Below, piece by piece: positions 1-8,951 of a DNA stretch of 12,796 nucleotides (position 1 is the stretch's first letter; each line of letters opens with the position of its first letter). Below the pieces are notes generated by a model. The model saw only the letters and a list, made by a program, of their open reading frames with translations. It ran no database searches and had not been told where the DNA came from. Source of the stretch: Phoronis ovalis (taxonomy: Eukaryota; Phoronida; Phoronidae); the NCBI GenBank assembly GCA_028565635.1, contig JAOXYB010030388.1:1-12796 (forward strand), given 5' to 3'. The translations under genes were made by a program, and so were the position numbers.

Positions 1-457
1 AATACACGCAGGATTTATTTACGAGAAAGAGTATGAGGTTACCGTAGTAATAATTTCAATCCTGATGGTAATAACAGATTTGTGATATTTGCCGTGAAAA
101 TTAATTGTTCGATTTAACTTTTAAAAAATCAAAATAGAATAAAAGTAACAGAGCTACAATATATAAGATCGATAAAAGGTAGGAATATGATTTGTACTCC
201 CAGTTTGTACTTGGAAATTAATTTTTCATCACCTGTGTTGACGTGATTTGTGGTATTACATGGTAACAATACGGTGTGTTTACATTGTTTTCTCATTTCT
301 TATATTTCTCCATAACTGTGATTCTTAACTGCATGCGCATTCTAGAAATATTAAGCATTTAAATACTCAGTTTTTTGTCCACATAAAAAATTTTTTTTAA
401 AGGAAACAAGTTGCGAAGAAAGAAGCTTATAAACGATATAAATTTTATATCCTTAAA

Positions 458-464
458 TGAGTCA
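458..464. promoter_or_regulatory. AP-1-like site TGAGTCA
   Basis: The heptamer TGAGTCA is an exact match to the AP-1 (Fos/Jun) consensus TGA[CG]TCA. It lies about 510 bases upstream of the predicted start of transcription, six bases before a CArG-like sequence. A match this short can arise by chance, so its function is inferred from the motif and its position only. Confidence 0.3.
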
Positions 465-513
465 GTTTTCCTTATAAAGGATTAATTTCTCCCTGATTTT
501 ATTTCCAAAATGA

Positions 514-523
514 CCATATTTGG
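514..523. promoter_or_regulatory. CArG box CCATATTTGG (SRF-type site)
   Basis: CCATATTTGG fits the serum response factor consensus CC[AT]6GG exactly. SRF with its actin-sensing cofactor MRTF is a known regulator of actin-cytoskeleton genes, which suits a site upstream of an actin-bundling protein. A near-match, CCTTATAAAGG, with one extra A in the core, lies at 470-480. In AT-rich DNA about one perfect CArG box is expected by chance over a window this size, so position is the main support. Confidence 0.35.
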
Positions 524-558
524 TATAATTGTCTACACAAAACAAGCAAATTACTGCA

Positions 559-566
559 TTACGTGA
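559..566. promoter_or_regulatory. CRE/ATF-like site TTACGTGA
   Basis: TTACGTGA carries the ACGT core used by bZIP proteins of the ATF, CREB and C/EBP groups. It lies 15 bases before the second ACGT site at 581-588. It differs from the canonical TGACGTCA and so is only a weak individual call. Confidence 0.22.
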
Positions 567-580
567 AACCTGAGAAGCGC

Positions 581-588
581 TGACGTAA
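581..588. promoter_or_regulatory. CRE-like site TGACGTAA
   Basis: TGACGTAA is a common functional variant of the cAMP response element, with an intact TGACG half-site. It sits in the only locally CpG-bearing patch of the upstream flank (about 575-597). CREB-type control has been described for the human fascin promoter, which makes the site plausible but does not prove a shared mechanism. Confidence 0.3.
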
Positions 589-794
589 AAGCGGCGGAGA
601 ATTACCTGATATGAATACAATCGTAATAACTCTTATCACAACAACCGGACTCTAGAGCACACAAAGCAAACAAAAGAAGCTATTGTTACTGCTGATCGCT
701 ACTGATACTCAGTCGTTGTGAATCATTCTTATGAATGAACAGTAGCTAATGTATTTATAGAATTTTCGGGAAATAAATACAATGCATTTAACGA

Positions 795-801
795 TGACTC
801 A
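795..801. promoter_or_regulatory. AP-1-like site TGACTCA
   Basis: TGACTCA is a second exact AP-1 consensus match, about 170 bases upstream of the predicted transcription start. It is closer to the core promoter than the site at 458-464. Two exact matches within 350 bases is more than base composition would usually give, but binding is inferred only. Confidence 0.32.
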
Positions 802-934
802 ATGCACAGCGTGAGACACTGTATTTCCTTTTAATAAAAGAGTGTTGAGTTTGTTAGTGCTGTGTCAGAGCTGCATGCTTTAGATAACGATACCTTAAGT
901 TGACAATTACGCTCTCTTGTCACCGGATACGCAC

Positions 935-942
935 TATATATA
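935..942 (+). promoter_or_regulatory. TATA box TATATATA
   Basis: TATATATA lies 27 to 34 bases upstream of an initiator-like TCAGTT (967-972), the usual spacing for a TATA-dependent RNA polymerase II start. Both are on the fascin strand, about 560 to 600 bases before the fascin start codon. TA-rich octamers are common in this DNA, so the call rests on the pairing with the initiator and on the ATG-free leader that follows. Confidence 0.45.
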
Positions 943-966
943 GCATTCTTTCTCTAGGTTTTAGCT

Positions 967-972
967 TCAGTT
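967..972 (+). promoter_or_regulatory. Initiator-like TCAGTT, predicted transcription start near 969
   Basis: TCAGTT matches the invertebrate initiator pattern TCA[GT]T[CT], with the start expected at the A (969). It is correctly spaced from the TATA box. No other sequence evidence for the start is available. Confidence 0.35.
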
Positions 973-1051
973 GAAACAGTGAAGTGCCGAAGAATAAGAG
1001 GTCTGTAGTAAATACACGGGAGTAGATATTGCCGCATTAAATATAAAAAAG
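969..1051 (+). other. Putative non-coding 5' leader exon of fascin
   Basis: This exon is inferred to run from the predicted start to a donor AAG|GTATTT (GT at 1052-1053). It contains no ATG, whereas the following 415 bases up to the acceptor TTTACAG at 1460-1466 contain several. Removing that stretch would give an mRNA whose first ATG is the fascin start. An alternative weaker donor, GAG|GTCTGT, lies at 1000/1001. The exon limits are a prediction; the acceptor is better supported than the donor. Confidence 0.3.
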
Positions 1052-1466
1052 GTATTTTATTTCGTTTTGATGTGTTAAAACAAAACAACTTTGTGCAACC
1101 TTTTAGCAGCTGGGCGTGACATTTTTCGGTTTCTTGTCTGAAACACATTAAATAGTAGGTGCTGTACCGGGTGCTGTATGCAATCCGCGTGCTTTGGTTT
1201 ACGAATATATTGAGGCATTGTTCTATCACCCGAAATATGTTCGTAATTTCCTGCAGATTTCTCAAGTTTTCTTTACAGGCTTTTTATGTAGGGATATCTC
1301 GAAGTACAGCTGTAGTATATATTATATGGTCTTGTTTTCTCTTTCGAGAAAACGGGGAACAAACACTTTCTGACACTGGACATTTACATTTGTTTCACTG
1401 TTGTTGCAGTGATAACAAGATGTCTTAAGACGAACACAACAAGTATGGCTACTTTTTTCTTTACAG
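1052..1466 (+). other. Putative intron in the fascin 5' untranslated region
   Basis: The stretch starts with GTATTT and ends in a pyrimidine-rich tract plus TTTACAG, followed by the short leader segment 1467-1529 that joins the fascin start codon. Open frames on both strands here are short and unlike any family I recognise. It contains multiple ATGs and an in-frame TAA just downstream at 1473-1475, consistent with non-coding sequence. Confidence 0.35.
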
Positions 1467-1529
1467 GTGTCGTAATTTTGTCTAAAATCCCAACGTTTGT
1501 TGATCAAATTTACAGTGCAGCCTTCCACA

Positions 1530-2376
1530 ATGAATGGTACCAATGGTGTCAATGGCGTTGACAGCTCAGAATCTGTGCTTAACAAATTCGGTCTGATAAA
1601 TTGTGCTGCTCAAAAATATCTGACAGCAGAAACTTTTGGTTTCAAAATCAATGCCACTGGAACCAGCCTTAGAAAAAAACAAGTATGGCATCTAGACCTG
1701 GATAAGAATGATGAGATTGTCTACTTAAGAAGTCACCTTGGTCGCTACCTGTCCGCTGACAAACACGGCAATGTCACCTGTGATGCTGAAGAAAGGGGCG
1801 ATAATGAAAAGTTTGTGATCGTGTACGACAAAGCTGATACAGGCCGATGGGCATTTAGAAGTCTAATTCATGCCTATTATTTTGGTGGTACTGGCGATAA
1901 ATTGCATTGTCATGCCAATGCGCCATCAGACACTGAATGGTGGCATGTACATTTGGGAGTCCACCCGCAAGTAAATTTCTTGAATGTAAACCGTAAACGA
2001 TACTGCCACATGAAAAATGACGAAATCCAGTGTTCCGAGATCATTCCATGGGGTTCAGATGCGTTAACTACACTAGAATATCATGACGGAAAATATGCCA
2101 TCAAGACCTGTGACAACCGTTATCTTCACCGTGAAGGACAACTTGTTGAAGACCTCAGTAGCGATACCCTGTATACTTTGGAGATGAAATCTGGTCAAAG
2201 CTCTGGTTTAGCACTGAAAGATTCTACTGGAAAGTACATCAGTCCCGTTGGTCCAACTGCAACCATGAAAGGACGCAATAAAACCGTCAGCAAAGATGAT
2301 CTGTTCTTGATTGAAGATAACCACCCTCAAGTCACGCTGAAGGCCCACAATGCAAAGCTGGTGTCCATCAGACAAG
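1530..2376 (+). CDS. FSCN1/singed family: Fascin coding exon 1 (residues 1-283, first base of codon 283)
   Basis: This exon carries a short Gly/Asn-rich N-terminus, then beta-trefoils 1 and 2 and the beginning of trefoil 3. It includes the PKC-type serine (Ser46) in the actin-binding N-terminal lobe and the second conserved serine (Ser279). It ends at CAAG|GTATGT (donor at 2377) in phase 1. If the donor were ignored, the frame would continue 21 residues to a stop at 2439-2441, and those residues do not resemble fascin. A single large first coding exon is, as I recall, also a feature of vertebrate fascin genes. Confidence 0.95.
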
Positions 2377-5300
2377 GTATGTTAAGTCAGACATTACATA
2401 TAGCATTTTGTAAAAGTGCTTTTAAATTTCCCTCATTGTAAATGCACTTAGGTAGTCACACTAGGGTAGATTGTTAAGTGTTACATAAGTCATCATGAAG
2501 CTGAGCCTATTATTTCGCAGGTAAAAATTCTATATCCAATGAGCCTTTACATACCGAGGGTTAAATCTGCACAAATAAATAACTAACAAGACAGCAAATG
2601 AACCCATTGAATTCATGAATAAAATATTCATGTGCTATAGTATATTAAGAAGATGTATTTATAAATGTACCAAGCAAAGGTATCATGCAGATCTTTAATG
2701 CATGACATGTACCTTCATCTGAAGATTGATCGAATCTGCTCATAGGGGGCTTTCGGTATGTGTAAACGTCAATTTTAAAGACAACTATTTTTCTGAAGTT
2801 AATAATAATTTAACCACGGTTAAAATTTCTTTTAATAAGAGATGTATAAATTGTAATCTAATTGTCAGCCAGCAAACATGCAAAAAAACGAGAAATGATT
2901 TCTTTGTTCAGGTTAAACATTTTATAATTGCATTCTTGGTAAATCACATCATTATTTGCAGGTGACAAACAACATATTGTTGTTCTGTTTGGTCCTAAAA
3001 ATTTCTTTCACTATGGCACACTGTTCAGTCGATGAAATGGCTTAATATGATGCTATCTCTGCTGCATAATTTACAAATGTACCATGAAACTGTCTTCAGG
3101 GTCATTGCATACCAGCAAGAGATTTGTAACAAAAAGTCCCGGGATGAAAATTTACCATTGTAGTGATGCAGTGGTCTCAACAGTTGGCCCTTTTCAGAGC
3201 GTCCATACATTTTCTATACATTAAAGTGCACGAACCATTTAACACTTACAGTATACATGTTTTGGTCTTGGATAAATAATCATTGGTTTAAACAATATGG
3301 ATACCATATTTAAAGAAAACAGTTTTGCAATAACATCACTGAAAGACTGTATATAAAACATGATAAGGAAAAGAATATTTTCTAAACCAGCACAATTTGC
3401 TCATTTTTAATACTTAAAAATAATGTCATGTTAAACTAATCAATTGCTAGTTTACAACATCACATGATGACCCTTGTGACTTTCTTGTTGTTTAATAAAC
3501 CCCAGTCTTGGAGGTCTTGTTCTCTAATCAGAAGATTGTAAAGTACTGTTCTTTTTATCAAAAGATGACAAACTGCATTTTTATCTTATTTGAGGTTGTT
3601 CTTAAATCTAGGCAGTTGACATTATTATCAATACAAATTGAAAATTTCATCACTAGGAAAAGTCCATAAATTAATATAAATTAATTATCACCATTTATCA
3701 TATATTATTATAAGGCCATGGTTCAAACTCTACTCACAAAATTGTCTTTGTTTTTTTTTCCTTACATAATAAAACAATCATAGCAAACAAACAAGCAGGT
3801 GCTTCAGTATTTATTTTTTGGAAGAAAGGTAAAATTTGTTAAAAAATGGTGAACATTTTAAAGAAACATTCTATTGGCAAAAACCATCATTTCTATTAAA
3901 CTAACTGACTGCACTTTACAATATGATTTAATATTCTTTCTACTCTGATAATGTGATTTAATATTCTTTCTACTCTGATAAATTATTTGTTCCCATATGC
4001 CATTGTCTCTGAAACATATATAAATGAATTTATTCTGACTCACATATACAGATGTTTCGTTATTTCTAGTTAATTACAACTTTTTTCAGTGTATACTACT
4101 CTATATAATCAATAAATCCCGGGCAATAAATCTTGTTACAGTTCAGGTGATAAGCACGCACATTTCAGAATCCACTACGTTACGGAAACACATCACAGGT
4201 CCCGGCACAGGACATAACCTTCTGTTGTGTCAAGCAAATTTATAACCATTTCTTTTCTTTTTGATATACTTATTTACACTAAACCAAAATGTTAATCTTC
4301 TTGTCTTCCCGCCTACTTTTTAAAATATCTTTTAAGAACACACTTAAGGATAATCATTGTTATCTTTGGTAGTTCAAAATTTCAACAGGCAATTTAAAAT
4401 GTCAAATGCTCATTTGTAAAGATAAAATTGTAGTTTTTATTTATTTTTGACTTATTTTCCAAAATTAGTGATTACTTAAAAATTGAATAAGAATTAAAAT
4501 TGTGAAATTGAATATAATAAAATGTATGCAGTAGCAAAAATGACTTTTAATTTCAAAAATACATTTTAACATTCAGTTGACAGATGCATTTCTTACTTTT
4601 CCTAGAAGTACTATTAAATGGCAGTTGACTGTGTCTAGACAAATATTTAATGAAAAATTAACATTGTGAAGAAACCAAGATTGGTTAGTATAGAACGTTA
4701 TAACTGCAGAATAATATAGGACATTTCGCTAGAAATTGTGACTAGACTACAGAGAAAATCTGAGAATGGCAAGAACAGGTAGACAATGTTGTAACTGCGA
4801 TAGTTTCGGACATTTCGCTAGAGACTGTCAAGTAGAGCCAAGAGAAAAACATAACAGAACAGAAAGTACTATTAATAAATGATTCACAAAATAAGAAACA
4901 AAATAATCACTTTTATTCTCTATTTTTCTTCCTGATTTACGGACAAAGTGATTAAACTAGTTCCTTCATATCTACAAATTGCATGATTTTTCATGTCCAT
5001 TGGATTGCTGATTATTCATATCTTAAACTGTGCATAACTCGTGCATCACGATTTATTATTTGACTTGAATAAGCACAATTCCCGGACTTCGATTCTAGTG
5101 AACAATCACAATGTCTTATGATGACTATCTAATCAGCAAGCCAACTAAGTTTGAAGCTGCATGAACTAAAATTTATCTTTCATATAAGATTGAGTTTAAT
5201 TGAAATTTAATATGCTTAGTTCACGTGCTTGTTTAGTATCTAAGCAAACTCTCTGGGCAAACTCTAAATTCTTTGAAATTATTCCTTGTCTTTAAACATA

Positions 5301-8300
5301 TCTATTTTATCATTATGTTGGTTACCTTATAGATGTACCTGCTAACATGACCATGCACATTTGAAAAAAATACACATTTGAAATTGCAAAAAAAATAACT
5401 AGATTTTATATCTTAACTCTACTCTAGTATTAATACATGCTGCTACAAAATTGAGCTTCTGTCAAAGCTGCAAGCATACACTAACATTTAAATGTTTATG
5501 TGGTAAAATGTAGTTTACATAAGATAGGGTTCTAATTAGGTGTGTTATACTAGACTAGGCCAAATGTTTTTTTTCAAACAATTACTTAAAATTTTAAAGA
5601 TAATTAAGTTTTCAGATAGTTCTTTTTGAATTGAATGTTTAATATTTAGTTCAATCATATATAATATATTAGGGAGCAACTAGTATTAGTTCAGGCTGTA
5701 GATTAAAAAGTGGTACTATAATTGACCTGTTAATAACATGTTAGATGATGTTTAGTTGGTAGAGTAAATCACATCAACAGTTACAGGCAATAATTTCAAC
5801 AACAATAAACAGTCACTCAAACACCTGGCATCCTGGAATAACTACTGTTTGACTCAGTTCTCAAGATTGTCAAACCACAAAGTTACACAGTTACTGTGTC
5901 CACATCTGGTAAACTAGTGAAGTGTCACACTCCTGCCACAATTTTTTTTTAGTCTGACAAACATGAAGTTTAAGCTGAAAAAAAAAATGTGTACAAAAGT
6001 TCATTATGAAGCTGTTCCAGGACCCATTAATTATTGCACCTTTTTTCAAAAATCGATATTTTTCAAATTTTTTTGTTTGTTTTTGTTTGCTGAACAGTTG
6101 AATCCCACCTATGCCAAAACATATTCCAAGAACACTCAGTGACATATCTGTCATGTTTATATATAAAGAATGATCGACAAGACATGATGCACACTACTGT
6201 ATGTGTTGAAGATTACAGATAGAGGATCAACAGTTATCATTGTCACTGTAACATAATCGGTTTCCATGACATTCATATACTATTAGTAGCTAATTATCAG
6301 GGGATATCAATGGGTAAAATAACATTTAAATAACTCAGGTGAGCAGACACTAAATAACAAGTATGTGACATGTTATGTCTGCTAGCTTTCAAGTCTAGAC
6401 TGATGTCATAACTCAGTCATTAATTATTCTTTGTGGATTGCAATACTTTTGAATAACAGTAATAAAATAAAACTTTATATATCCCATCATGCATTAATAT
6501 TTGTAAATGTCTGCAGATTAAAAAACTGAAATAGTGACAGTTTAAATGAAATACAAAGTAAAGACATCTTTAATTATGCACATGCACATAGGTATCTAAG
6601 GGAAACCGCCTGATACCTGGCAGTAGGCAGGCATTTGTAAAATATAAGCTCCATTATTAATTTAACCTGTTAAAAGTTACAAAATAGTAAGTTTCTAAAA
6701 CTAAAGAATATTTACTGGAAATTAATAAGGATAACCAAACATGAAAATTAATTTTGATTTTAGAAGAGAGACCGGGATTACAAACTTAAGTTGCAAGTGT
6801 AATTGTATATGTTTTACAAATATTCACATTTCATGCAATTTATAGTACATAACTGAAAAAATCTTGAAAGTCTGCTCACTTGATTTGCATGCAAAAAATG
6901 TTTATTTGTTTGATTTCTTTCTCCAGGAGTCGATGTGACAGCTAATCAACTAGTCAACGATGAAGAGGAGGTGGGAGATAAAGAGATCTACCAGTTAGAG
7001 TACGAAAAAAATTCTGGAAAATGGAGATTCCGTACAGTAGACAACAAATATTGGATTTTGAAGGACAATGGCGGTATACAGGCAGTTGCTCCCCCAGATA
7101 CAAAGTAAGTCGTGACACAGAAACACTAAGTATATATGGCAACCCAAGGGTGGATTCATATATTATTTAAAAATAGAGTTAAAGGAAAAAACCTGAACCA
7201 CAATCTCCCCACAAGCAATGAAAGTATTTATAATAAATACATTTAGTATTTACTTGTCTGCTGATTTTCTTTGGAAAATAATGAAATGTAATCCATAATA
7301 TCCTATATTGCCCATTGTGTAACTGTAATTTTATTGAGGAACACAGGTGCAACATGCAATTTAAAAACAGAAGAGTAACATAGTTCATGTAGTCTATTGA
7401 ATAACTTAGCAATCTAAATCACCTATTGTGATATTGTTTGGTTTGAAAATCACTATAAATTACCTGACAGTCAGCACATCAAAAGAGCGCAGCAGCGTCA
7501 ATTTTATTACAAATTTTAAACAGTGTTTTTACTACTTTGTTTGAAACAACTTCATAAATTGTTTGAATTTTCATCTGCTGACAACTCTGTTAAAATTTAG
7601 AAATTGCCCTGAAAAAAGTCCTATTATACAGTGCAACTTGCTATGTTATTATCCATTACCTACTCCTCACACACTGTCATTTTGAAATTTCTTAGATTCA
7701 TAAATTAAGACGTAGAGCAACTAGTTGTTAGTATGACATGGGATTGCCCATTTGTCCAAACTATTATTAAGTAACATTTGCCATGCACCTTTGCTATAAG
7801 TTAATGTGGCTATGGCAAATTTTTGGAGTTGAAAGTTACCTGTACTGATTGATTGTTAAATGTTGTTTTAATTCTTTCAGAGATCCTGGTACTCTCTTTG
7901 ATATGGATTATGTCGATAATGGAAATGTCATTCTGAAAGCTTCCAATAGCAACTACGTCACAGCTCGACCTAATGGAAGCCTGTATGCGTTATCAGAGAA
8001 TGCAACAGAGAAAGAGAAACTCCGCCTAACTATTGTGAACAGACCAATTTTAGTACTCAAGTCCGACCATGGATTTGTCGGATTTAAAAGTTCCTCTTCC
8101 ACAAGATTGGAATGCAACAAATCTCACTATGATGTGTTCCAAGTGAAGCAGCTGGATAACGGTTCATACTCACTTAAAGGTAAAACTGATTGGTTTTTGG
8201 CAGCTCATGTATAACAACACTGATTCAATTTAAAATGTGGTAGCCATGAGGACAGTTTAGCAAAACATTGGGGTGAGTTGCATACATGTTGTATGTTTCT

Positions 8301-8951
8301 CATAATGGCTTCGCAATTGAAAAATGTCATCATTGAAATTAAAATGCTTCTCTTCTAATTAATATCTATGTCAATCCTGCTTCATCATAGGTTGATTCAT
8401 ATATTTGCCTTTTCATGAACATGGTGGATTTATAGCGAGAAATAATCTTGCACAGTATCAGGGAAAATGTTTCACAGGGTTTGAAAAACAATCTCAGTAT
8501 GTTTTAAAAACAAATGATTCAAATTTAATGACATCATAAAGGCACTTATTTTTTGAATTTCATGAAAATTGAACTGCTAAAATATATTTTTTTCAAACAA
8601 TCATTTGCAAACTGAAATTTAAGTGATATATATGTTTAAACATTTTTTATAGTATATAACATATTTTAAATGATGTAAACTTACTGAAAATTCTAATATT
8701 ATATGGTTTGTTTATATGTAAATAACTCCCAACTCTTCATTGTAGCTTCCAGCAGTAAATACTGGAATGTTGCATCTGATGCAACAATAAACTGTGACAG
8801 CGATACAGCTCAGGGCTTCTACATAGAGCTCAAAACGCATGCAGTATGTCTGATAAAAGCTCCCAACGGAAGTTATTTGAAAGGAGAACAAAATGGGACG
8901 TTTGTCGCTTCAGCAAGTGATGTCAGTGCTGCTTCAATTTGGGAGTACTAA
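1530..8951 (+). CDS. FSCN1/singed family: Fascin, actin-bundling protein (complete; join 1530-2376, 6927-7104, 7881-8179, 8746-8951)
   Basis: The protein crosslinks parallel actin filaments into tight bundles in filopodia, microspikes and bristle- or microvillus-like protrusions; it acts in the cytosol. The four exons total 1530 bases, encoding 509 residues (human fascin has 493). By analogy with human fascin, four beta-trefoil domains run at roughly 14-145, 146-266, 267-391 and 392-509. Visible family marks are FGLINC (20-25), KYLTAE (29-34), SLRKKQVW (46-53), RSHLGRYL, YFGGT, HPQVN, PWG, SIRQG (279-283), the KYW repeats, and the C-terminal SIWEY. Ser46 followed by RKK matches the human PKC site Ser39, and Ser279 matches human Ser274. 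The ATG at 1530 is chosen because an in-frame TAA lies at 1473-1475, it is the first ATG after the leader acceptor, and its context (CCACAATGA, A at -3) is good. All splice sites are GT-AG and the reading frame is intact throughout. Identification is confident; the exact paralogue name is not. Confidence 0.96.
3924..3981. repeat. Two-copy tandem duplication, 30-base unit
   Basis: A unit starting TGATTTAATATTCTTTC is repeated head to tail with a period of 30 bases (3924-3953 and 3954-3981). The two copies are practically identical, which implies a recent local duplication, probably by replication slippage. It lies deep in fascin intron 1 with no sign of function. Confidence 0.85.
4696..4882 (+). 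pseudogene. Decayed retroelement gag fragment with CCHC zinc knuckles
   Basis: Two tandem zinc-knuckle-like units are visible. The second is intact: C-C-N-C-D-S-F-G-H-F-A-R-D-C at 4787-4828, fitting C-X2-C-X4-H-X4-C, in a frame open from 4742 to a TGA at 4880-4882 with a basic, Arg/Lys-rich surround. The first (about 4696-4739) is broken. Its first cysteine position reads CGT (Arg), about two extra bases shift the frame between its second cysteine and the GHFARNC part, and a TAG follows at 4743. Such paired knuckles bind nucleic acid in Gag nucleocapsid regions of LTR retroelements. A retrocopied cellular CCHC protein is the alternative. No protease, reverse transcriptase or LTR was recognised nearby. 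Confidence 0.7.
6927..7104 (+). CDS. FSCN1/singed family: Fascin coding exon 2 (residues 283-342)
   Basis: This 178-base exon encodes the first part of beta-trefoil 3, including GVDVTANQ and the NKYWILKDNGG strand typical of fascin. The acceptor is TCTCCAG|GAGTC and the donor ACAAA|GTAAGT. It enters in phase 1 and leaves in phase 2. Its length and content leave no gap relative to the family, so no exon appears to be missing in the long intron before it. Confidence 0.94.
7105..7880 (+). other. Fascin intron 2 (776 bases)
   Basis: The intron runs from GTAAGT to TTAATTCTTTCAG. It is AT-rich and without coding potential. Its 3' half (about 7628-7772) contains one copy of a dispersed repeat that recurs next to the COX11 stop codon. 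Confidence 0.9.
7628..7772 (+). repeat. Dispersed repeat copy A (in fascin intron 2)
   Basis: This stretch aligns in the same orientation with 10153-10327. Shared blocks in the same order include GTTATTATC-ATTACCTA, a CACAC block, TTTCTTAGATTC, AGCAACTAGTTGT, TATGACA and TTGTCCAAAC. Spacing differs by small insertions and deletions, so the copies are old. No inverted termini or coding remains are evident, and the element type is unknown. Confidence 0.65.
7881..8179 (+). CDS. FSCN1/singed family: Fascin coding exon 3 (residues 342-442)
   Basis: This exon of 299 bases encodes the end of trefoil 3 and the first part of trefoil 4, including NRPILVLKSDHGFVGFK and SHYDVFQVK, hallmarks of the fascin C-terminal half. 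The acceptor is TTCTTTCAG|AGATCC and the donor TTAAAG|GTAAAA. It is entered in phase 2 and left in phase 1. Read past its donor, the frame stops at 8212-8214 after residues unlike fascin, so splicing is required. Confidence 0.94.
8180..8745 (+). other. Fascin intron 3 (566 bases)
   Basis: The intron runs from GTAAAA to CTCTTCATTGTAG. It is very AT-rich, and nothing beyond intron sequence was recognised. Confidence 0.9.
8746..8951 (+). CDS. FSCN1/singed family: Fascin coding exon 4 (residues 442-509, stop TAA)
   Basis: This exon encodes the last half of beta-trefoil 4. Visible are SKYWNVASDATINC, GFYIEL, SYLKGEQNG and the C-terminal AASIWEY followed by TAA, matching the closing SLWEY of human fascin. 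The acceptor is TTCATTGTAG|CTTCC, phase 1. The C-terminal lobe contributes to the actin-binding surface in the family. Confidence 0.95.

Larger units (their letters stand above)
1..934. other. Non-coding upstream flank of the fascin gene
   Basis: I see no convincing coding sequence here on either strand; reading frames are short and show no family resemblance. The stretch is AT-rich except for a small CpG-bearing knot around 575-597. It carries the transcription-factor-like sites listed separately and a small nested inverted repeat near 698-746. It is interpreted as the 5' regulatory flank of fascin because it lies directly upstream of a TATA/initiator pair on the same strand. Whether part of it belongs to another gene further left cannot be judged. 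Confidence 0.5.
2377..6926 (+). other. Fascin intron 1 (4550 bases)
   Basis: The intron begins GTATGT and ends TTTCTTTCTCCAG, a strong donor and acceptor pair joining phase 1 ends to give an uninterrupted GVDV reading after SIRQ. The contents are mostly AT-rich unique-looking DNA. Recognisable items are two AATAAA hexamers near its start (2574-2579, 2618-2623), a 30-base tandem duplication (3924-3981) and a broken gag-like zinc-knuckle fragment (about 4696-4882). Other short open frames inside, on both strands, show no family resemblance and I do not call them genes. Confidence 0.9.

Noticed and set aside
340-347. TTCTAGAA, a two-unit heat-shock-element-like palindrome
   Set aside because: A functional element usually needs three alternating units, and no third unit is present on either side.
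470-480. CCTTATAAAGG as a second CArG box
   Set aside because: The A/T core is seven bases rather than six, so it does not meet the SRF consensus. It is mentioned only as a near-match beside the exact box at 514-523.
954-1585. Overlapping plus and minus open frames across the leader region
   Set aside because: They overlap one another on both strands and cross the predicted leader exon and intron. None resembles a known protein; they are best explained as chance frames.
3186-3201. Sequence GGCCCTTTTCAGAGCG resembling the histone mRNA 3' stem-loop
   Set aside because: The loop TTTC and most stem bases fit, but the closing pair is G-G and one inner pair is C-A. No histone coding sequence precedes it and no purine-rich downstream element follows.
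5080-5100. TTCGATTC resembling a tRNA T-loop or B box
   Set aside because: The flanking bases do not form a T stem and no matching A box or cloverleaf lies upstream, so neither a tRNA nor a tRNA-derived SINE is supported.
5748-5765. TTTAGTTGGTAGAG resembling a tRNA D-arm (A box)
   Set aside because: No B box (GTTCGA) occurs at the needed distance and no acceptor stem can be formed.
5891-6154. Minus-strand open frame of 87 codons in fascin intron 1
   Set aside because: It lies in low-complexity A/T runs, has Lys/Phe-rich composition from those runs, and shows no motif, domain or splice context; it is probably chance.
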